From CAZDME01 sp964506785 [NCBI: uncultured bacterium] (GTDB taxonomy: Bacteria > CAZDME01 > JAYEMH01): 5,054 nt of DNA. A program made the position numbers and the translations under genes. Positions 1 to 5,054 of the stretch are shown here, in pieces (within the stretch, counting starts at the first letter, position 1; each line of letters opens with the position of its first letter). The notes beneath the pieces were generated by a model that was not told where the DNA came from, made no database searches, and was given only the letters and a program-made list of their open reading frames with translations. The stretch spans positions 1 through 5,054 of the forward strand of contig CAZDME010000063.1 in assembly GCA_964506785.1 (NCBI GenBank), written 5' to 3'.

Positions 1-3000
1 TGATGAAAATGGCAGCAGCTATTTGAGTGATACTGGTGCGATATTGGAAGTGGAAAACGGAATAACTGGAGAGTTTGTCATTAATGGGACAACAACTGAA
101 GGTAACTTGACCGAAGGCTATGAAGACTACACCCTTTATTTTACCGGTGATCTAACGCCGAGTGATATAAGCGGAGTGCATACCATTAGCGGCACTGAAA
201 CTGAAGGTAGTCTTAATTATGCCGATAACTATCGAGAAGAATATTTTCGTGGATTAGAAGAACCCTGTATTACTGGAACCGTTACCGTTAACGGTACCGC
301 CGAAGATGGAACAAAGGTAGACGAAACCTACAATTTTAATGATACTGTAAAAACTACGCCTTTAGAAAACGGCGGAGAACAGCTTAAACATACCATTGAC
401 AGAAGCGTTACAAAAAATAATGGAATTACGGAGGAGCTCCCCTGGGCATATACGTATAGCTATAATGAATGGGTACGGGAAGCCGAGTTGAATGCTACCT
501 ATACCACTTCCGCACCAGGAATCATTAATCTAAGCTATGACAAAAATGAAACCATTAATACTACCGGCGGGCAAACTATAAAATATGATTCAGAAGGTAG
601 AATTTTATATACCCATTCTAAATCTTCTTCTACCAGTCATGTTTCTTATACTCTTGATGATTCTAATTTTGTCCTTAATGATCCTGATTACCGCTTCGAA
701 GACGCAAATCAACGTTTATTTATGGAGCCCCTCATGGAAAAGAAGATAGGTGAAATCTGGCACGACTTTACCTCATCTTCAGGCAGGTTGCAAGATTACA
801 CTACTAAATCTTCCAATTGGAATACAGGTGACTATAATTGGGGGATAGACGGTAGTTTGGAAATAAGAACACAAGGCGGTTCATCCATTTCTGGTAATCA
901 TTGGGCTATCGAAGGTGGAGGTGCACAAATTGCCTTTTGTGGTAATACGGACAATAATTTTTCAGTAATCCAGAAATTTGATGCAAACGGAAACAGGACT
1001 TTTTATAAAACTGATTCCAATACTACCGGACAGGTTGACTGGCAGGCAACCGTTTCATTGTCTTATTGGGAAAAAGAGCCTGAAATTAAAGAAGTCTATG
1101 ACCGCGGTGATCTTATATCACCACATATTTCTCATTATCAATTGCTCTCAAGCACACAAGTCGAAAATCTTTCCGGGAGTTATGCGGTTAATAATGAATC
1201 TTCCTTTACAGAAAGTAACAAGTATTTTGAAGAAACAAACCAGCTTAGAAGCCACGAAGAAAATTGGAAGTCTTCTCTTAACTATGATTGGACGGGCACC
1301 AACCCCGATAATCTTGTCTATGCCTGGCAGGGTAATCATGTCGGTCCGGCTGATGTCAGTACAAGCGGCCATGAATATGAAGCTTTTACCCCAAATGGCC
1401 AGCGTCATACACATATTAAAGATAATGATACTATAGAATATTCTATTCCTTATTTTACTGGTGAGTGGAACGTTCAAAGCGGTGCAAGACGAGAAAGCCA
1501 GGGTGAAGGGGAGTATATTGAGATACCTTTTTGGCAGGTCTTCGGTTACCAGGGTGAACTTGCCTATGCCTCCGGCTATCGGACGGAAATAGACAAAGAA
1601 ATTATTCCTCTTGATGAGAAGGGACATTTACAGGCCGAAGGAGCAGTTTCTTTCCATCAAGTAAGTGGTGTTGATGCCTGGGTTGAATGTGACATTGATG
1701 AATCTTATAGCTGGCCCCGTGACCTGGCAGAAATTGATAAGGCGGCAGATTTAAATCTTCATGTTAATGATGTCATTAATGGTCTTACCGAAGATTACTG
1801 TGGTCCTTTTATCCAGAACCAGGGGCAATCTTATTCCCAGGGGCAATCTCATTATGTTGGCTTGCAGGCGAAAACCGCCCCTATTGGTGATAGTCCGGAT
1901 GGCTATACGGTAAACCGAGAGTATCTTAATTTTGCATACGAAGGTGACACTTTAGTTGGCTTCAGCTATCTTGGAAACGATACCCGCATCCCTGATAAGA
2001 ACGAAGAGCATAGTATAGTTATAAATTATGATGAAACCTCCGGCCTGCCAATTGGATATACAGAAACTGTTACCGAAAAATTCTTAGAAGAAGATAGTCT
2101 GGTAGAGCTTGAGCCGACCACAGAGACACACGAGTTTAATTATAATACCAATATAGCTGGTTTAACCTATAATCCTTTTACTTTTCAATATCAACCTTAT
2201 CTATTAGGCTCAACTTCAGATAGTGTCATAACTGATGAGACGGTAACTATTGTTGATAGCAGCTCCCCGGCATTAACGACAGTAATTACAATTAGCCACG
2301 GCGAGGAAGGGACGACAAACGATTATCATGTATTTGGTGTTGACCCTCAAGGAGAAGCTAAAGTTAATGAAAATACCGGGGAAATCAGCTATTCGCCCGC
2401 CTCTGTAGATTATAGCTATACCGTTACTACCCAGCCGCTTCATAGCGATTTGTTTGGGCGGACTACTGTTGTCTCTCAAACTACTACTCCAATTGAAAAT
2501 GGCCAGCCGGGAGACTCCAATACCCAAATCATCCTATATGATTTTCATAATAATGACCGTCTCTCGGGAGAGACGATATTTGAAAATGGACTGCCGGTTT
2601 ATCTCCAGCAAAATATGCAATACAATTCACTGGGAGATGTAATTAACTATCGTTTCTGGAATAGACCTGAGGTTAATGATGGCCGCTCCTACCTTAGCAA
2701 AAATACACATCCTACCCTTGGTCCTTCCTGGGGTACCTGGAAAGCAGATAGCTTTAATAGCGCCGGACAGGTAATTGATTCCACCGTTGAGTACGCTCCG
2801 TATTGGAGTGCGGATATGGGTATGGTCAAGGAGCAATGGTTCAGGAATTTTGATGTTGAGTATAACCAATTGGGTCTGGTTTCTTCTGAAAAGGTTACCT
2901 CATATATTCATTGTGAACCTCCGGGATTGAAATATTATAAAAAGGAAGAGACAAGTCTCCAGGGTTACCAGTATGATGCCCAGGGGATAAAAATAGAAGA

Positions 3001-5054
3001 TGAGACTTATAAACATATTATTGATAGCTGGGAGAAAAAGAAAGTTAAAAAAGGTAGTTTCATCTCTCGGATGGTGCCGATTGTCTTTTCAATAGCAGCT
3101 GTGGCTATTTGTTATTATGTGGCCGGGCCGATTGCAGGTAAAATTGCTGGGACTACGGTTGCTGCTGGGGCTAGTGTTAGTGCTACTATTGCGGCTACTT
3201 CTTCTTTATCAGCAACCATGGCCGGATTCGGTATCGCCGGATTTACCGGTGGCCTTATGACCGGTTTGGCTTCGGGACAGGAAATTGGCAAGGCTTTTCG
3301 TTCCGGTCTTTTTGCCGGGGCAACGGCGGCCGCTTTGGTTGGGGTGGGACAGTGGATTAAGAATTCCGAATGGGCCGAAAAAATCAAAGGTGCTTATACA
3401 GCAGGGAAACAAGGGGCCGACATAGCTGTCGATGCCAAGTGGTATATGAAAGCCGCATATAGCGCTGGAAAGACTGTGGCTAAAATTAACCAGGGTTTAA
3501 AAGTTGTTACCGATAGTAATGTCTGGAAGAATATTGTAACCAAACCTTTGGATATTTTCGGGGATTCTATTTCTAAATATTATAGCCATTCCGGCACCAG
3601 TCTCCAGAGCGATATAATCGCTTCTTTTGTCGATACGGGAGTGAATATTGCCACTTATAAAGGAATAGAGTCTTTGGGCTTTAACGATACCTGGACCAAT
3701 ATTTTAAGCGGGGCAATGACCGGTGGATTTATGAGTCTCGATGGGACAACTACTCTGGGACAGGGCTTGGCGCAAGGGGCAATTTTTTCGGCCATGGATG
3801 AAATTGGCGGAGATTTTGGCGGCTTTAAGAACGTAATTACCACTGCTTTAGTTGGTGGTGTTGGGGCTGCGTTAGATGCTAAACCGGAGACAAATTTCAC
3901 AGAGGCCTTCTTTAGCCGAGAAAACCTGGGAGAGACGATTTATACATTAGTTCAGAATATTGGGGAAAATACCTTTGACATGACGTCTATTCAAAGCGGT
4001 TTTGTTGGTTTGAATATAAGGTCGCATTTCAATCAGAGTCCTGAGACTGCTTTTATCTCCGGTTTGGTTAATTTTGGAATCAGTTCGACTATTCAGGCGG
4101 CAACCGACAAGAGCTGGGATGAGCTTTCTGTCGGACAGAAGCTCTTAACCGGGGCGATAACCAATGCCGCCACCGGCTTATTCTTAGCCGGGGTAACCGG
4201 GATAAAAGCAAACGATGATGAAGCTAAAATATCTTTTAGCCAAAGTCTTTTAAACGCAGTTTTTGATCCTTTTACCTATGGCACATATTCGAGCCTCGGC
4301 TCATTCACCAACTACTTGGGTAGCGTAATTAATTTAGGAAACAGTATTATCGAAGACGGCTTTAGTGACGCCTTTGGTAGCCATATTGCCGATATCTGGA
4401 TTAGCCAGTCAACAAGTAACCTCATGGAAGCTAAAAAGCGTGGCCTTGGTTTTGATTATGAGGGTAAACATTTCGATTTTAAAGGATTCGCTGGCAAAGA
4501 TAATGAATTTAGCGTCTATGCTGTCCCTGGAGAAAAAGGTGATGATTACCGAATGACTTTAGATCAGAGTGGCAGAACCGTTGCCATTGCCGATTATGTC
4601 AATAACAATATCTGGATGAAAGATTATGATAATAACCAGATTACGGTTATTCATACAGATAACAAATCTGCGACAACCACTACCCAAAAAGGTAAAGATG
4701 ATGATAATGACGGGAACTTAAGCATTAACGAAGTAGATACAATGAACTTTATGGGTGCTGGGGGGGCAGAGGAGATTTATAGAAGCGGGGGAGAAATACC
4801 TGGTTCTTACGGGGAGAGTCTTTTTATCTTTAATTCTCTAAATGGTCTTGAAAGCTTACAATTCAATCCAGACGGCAGTTTATTCTCCACTATTTCTAAA
4901 TCTCCTGCCGGTGATTTTAGCCAGACTTTCTACCGGAGTGAGATTGATTCGGTAACTGGAAAAGAGAATAAATGGATAGAGGCGATAAATATACATGCTG
5001 ATGGAACCGGCATGACTTTTAGCCAATACGCTGATGGTCCGATTAAAGTAACCA
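1..5054 (+). CDS. Internal fragment of a giant YD/RHS-like surface or secreted protein (both ends open)
   Basis: The frame starting at base 2 runs 1,684 codons without a stop and continues past both window edges, so start, signal peptide, ribosome binding site and C-terminus cannot be seen. Internal ATGs occur but none follows a stop or a convincing ribosome binding site, so none is chosen as a start. The order is: 34-35-residue repeats (residues 21-124), a long polar beta-rich chain with YD-like turns (to about 1010), a Gly/Ala-rich hydrophobic helical block (1024-1481), then beta-rich sequence with an EF-hand loop (1566-1577). There are only six cysteines (89, 313, 563, 600, 971, 1037). YD/RHS proteins are typically exported and form beta shells or filaments, so an extracellular or cell-surface role is inferred. 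Canonical RHS-core signatures, protease motifs and known toxin motifs were not found. It could instead be a giant adhesin-like or cell-wall-acting protein. Existence of the frame is near certain; function is not known. Confidence 0.93.
62..373 (+). repeat. Three tandem 34-35-residue protein repeats
   Basis: Three consecutive units begin at residues 21 (ITGEFVINGTTTEG), 56 (ISGVHTISGTETEG) and 90 (ITGTVTVNGTAEDG), giving a period of 35 then 34 residues. The shared core is I-[TS]-G-x-x-x-[IV]-[NS]-G-T-x-x-x-G, followed by a Tyr-rich strand such as YTLYFTG or YREEYFRG. The units are at bases 62-166, 167-268 and 269-373. The pattern suggests stacked beta hairpins with a Gly turn. Nucleotide identity between units is low, so the duplication is old. 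The series may extend upstream of the window, because residues 1-20 are also Gly-turn and strand-like. Confidence 0.75.
1819..1854 (+). repeat. Two-copy 18-bp in-frame tandem duplication
   Basis: Two adjacent 18-base units (1819-1836 and 1837-1854) share the first 13 bases, CCAGGGGCAATCT, and match at 16 of 18 positions overall. They are in frame and encode QGQSYS then QGQSHY, duplicating a Gln/Gly/Ser hexapeptide. The high nucleotide identity contrasts with the diverged protein repeats elsewhere in the gene, so this is probably a recent slippage duplication in a flexible loop. Confidence 0.85.
2558..2575. repeat. Perfect 8-bp inverted repeat with 2-base centre
   Basis: CGTCTCTC and GAGAGACG are exact reverse complements separated by GG. 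The element sits inside the coding frame (Arg-Leu-Ser-Gly-Glu-Thr) and is not followed by a T tract, so it is not an intrinsic terminator. As RNA it could form a 7-bp stem with a 4-base loop. It is most likely incidental. Confidence 0.6.
3032..3442 (+). other. Lys-rich linker, putative membrane segment and glycine-zipper-like block
   Basis: After the beta region a charged linker (five Lys in residues 1012-1017) precedes a strongly hydrophobic run starting at Met 1024 (MVPIVFSIAAVAICYYVAG), long enough to span a membrane once. Residues 1042-1116 then alternate Gly, Ala, Ser and Thr with aliphatic residues, with many G-x-x-x-[GA] spacings like a glycine zipper. Such Gly/Ala-rich hydrophobic blocks are common just before the C-terminal toxin of RHS and CdiA-type polymorphic toxins (pre-toxin regions), where they are linked to membrane passage or packing inside the shell. 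Whether this one inserts in a membrane or packs as a soluble helical bundle cannot be told from sequence. Confidence 0.6.
3390..3490 (+). other. Amphipathic helical repeat (AY[TS]AGK, 21 residues apart)
   Basis: AYTAGK (from residue 1131) and AYSAGK (from residue 1152) are exactly 21 residues, or three heptads, apart in an Ala/Lys-rich stretch without prolines or strand-like alternation. This fits a long amphipathic helix or short coiled-coil segment connecting the glycine-rich block upstream to the second hydrophobic module downstream. Confidence 0.5.
3617..4168 (+). repeat. Degenerate internal duplication of a Gly-rich helical module (about 147-residue period)
   Basis: Two segments align: residues 1206-1242 (starting IASFVDTGVN, ending ILSGAMTGG) and 1352-1389 (starting ISGLVNFGIS, ending LLTGAITNA). 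The starts are 146 apart and the GA[MI]T motifs 147 apart, so two anchors give one period. A third related copy lies upstream: TGGLMT at 1082 matches TGGFMS at 1240, each followed by [IL]-G-x-[AG]-[FL]-x-x-G. Identity is low at protein level and absent at DNA level, so the duplication is ancient. The pattern resembles hydrophobic pre-toxin segments of contact-dependent inhibition and RHS proteins in style only. Confidence 0.55.
4451..5053 (+). other. Second beta-rich region with YD-like turns
   Basis: From about residue 1484 the chain returns to polar, strand-forming sequence like that before the hydrophobic block. The turns LDQSGRT (1520), FNPDGSL (1621) and HADGTG (1665) repeat the x-x-x-x-G type. 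A Gly-rich linker (MGAGGAEE, then RSGGEIPGSYG) separates two strand clusters. The region runs off the window end, so the domain it belongs to is incomplete. It looks structural, and I see no catalytic motif. Confidence 0.5.
4697..4732 (+). other. EF-hand-type calcium-binding loop
   Basis: Residues 1566-1577 read DDDNDGNLSINE, matching the canonical 12-residue loop D-x-D-x-D-G-x-[hydrophobic]-[ST]-x-x-E at all key positions (1, 3, 5, 6, 8, 9, 12). The following residues (VDTMNFM) could form the exiting helix, but the preceding sequence (Thr/Lys/Gly-rich) is not a clear entering helix. It is therefore closer to the single calcium loops of dockerin-like or extracellular bacterial proteins than to a paired cytosolic EF-hand. 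Calcium binding at this site is a strong prediction and supports an extracellular location. Confidence 0.8.

Larger units (their letters stand above)
374..3031 (+). other. Long beta-rich region with degenerate YD/RHS-like turns
   Basis: Residues 125 to about 1010 are rich in Thr, Ser, Asn, Tyr, Asp, Glu and Trp, with alternating polar and hydrophobic residues typical of beta strands. Short turns recur: YDSEGRI (195), FTSSSGRL (256), FDANGNR (326), FTPNGQR (462), LDEKGHL (537), YNSLGDV (874), FNSAGQV (918), YNQLGLV (954) and YDAQGIK (991). They resemble the YD-repeat core Y-D-x-x-G-R-[LI] of RHS proteins, teneurins and TcC toxins, but spacing is irregular (53-83 residues or more early, 36-44 late) rather than about 20. 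The family link is inferred from motif style. The stretch has no visible enzymatic motif. A structural shell or elongated stalk is the simplest reading. Confidence 0.55.

Noticed and set aside
978-1436. Open + strand frame of 152 codons
   Set aside because: It lies in another frame entirely inside the long beta-rich coding frame, has unremarkable mixed composition and no ribosome binding site. It is a shadow.
1148-1627. Open - strand frame of 159 codons
   Set aside because: It is antisense to the continuous coding frame. Its hydrophobic look comes from the complement of polar codons, and it has no family resemblance.
2558-2575. Inverted repeat considered as a terminator or operator
   Set aside because: It has no T tract, lies mid-frame in a gene that continues for thousands of bases, and has only a 2-base centre. 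It is more likely chance codon usage.
3071-3130. Met 1024 with its hydrophobic run considered as the start and signal peptide of a second gene
   Set aside because: The upstream frame has no stop and continues directly through it, and no convincing ribosome binding site precedes the ATG. It is better read as an internal hydrophobic segment.
3115-3387. Ala/Pro-rich - strand frame of 90 codons
   Set aside because: Its low-complexity Ala/Pro composition is what the reverse complement of Gly/Ala-rich codons gives. It is a shadow of the hydrophobic block.
2566-3939. 12-base match GGGAGAGACGAT at 2566-2577 and 3928-3939
   Set aside because: The match is short, isolated and not embedded in longer similarity. 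A chance match is likely in 5 kb with shared Gly-Glu-Thr-Ile codons.

Overview
The whole window lies inside one very long protein-coding gene on the + strand. Read in the frame whose first full codon starts at base 2, it is open for 1,684 codons, to base 5053, with no stop. It has no start codon I can defend and no terminator, so both ends of the gene lie outside the window. Intergenic DNA, RNA genes, mobile elements, CRISPR arrays and promoters are not visible. Residue numbers below count the GAT codon at base 2 as residue 1; they are window-relative, not true protein numbers.

The protein has four parts. (1) Residues 1-124 are beta-rich and include three tandem repeats of 34-35 residues. (2) Residues 125 to about 1010 form a long chain rich in Asn, Thr, Ser, Tyr, Asp and Glu. 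It is predicted to be all beta strand and is punctuated by short turns of the type aromatic-Asp/Asn-x-x-Gly-x-aliphatic, which look like degenerate YD/RHS repeats. (3) A lysine-rich linker (about 1011-1017) leads to a Gly/Ala-rich hydrophobic and helical block (1024-1481). This block contains a likely membrane-spanning segment and degenerate internal duplications about 147 residues apart. (4) From about 1484 to the window end the chain returns to beta-rich sequence with the same turn type, and includes a textbook 12-residue EF-hand-type calcium-binding loop (1566-1577).

The composition and layout suggest a giant secreted or surface-exposed bacterial protein related in style to RHS/YD-repeat and polymorphic-toxin-like proteins. 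I do not recognise the exact family and assign no gene symbol. Base composition is moderately AT-rich. Giant open frames of this kind are known from uncultivated lineages such as Omnitrophota, and that is my best guess at the source. It rests on protein style only and is weak. Nothing here identifies a catalytic domain, a toxin domain or a partner gene.
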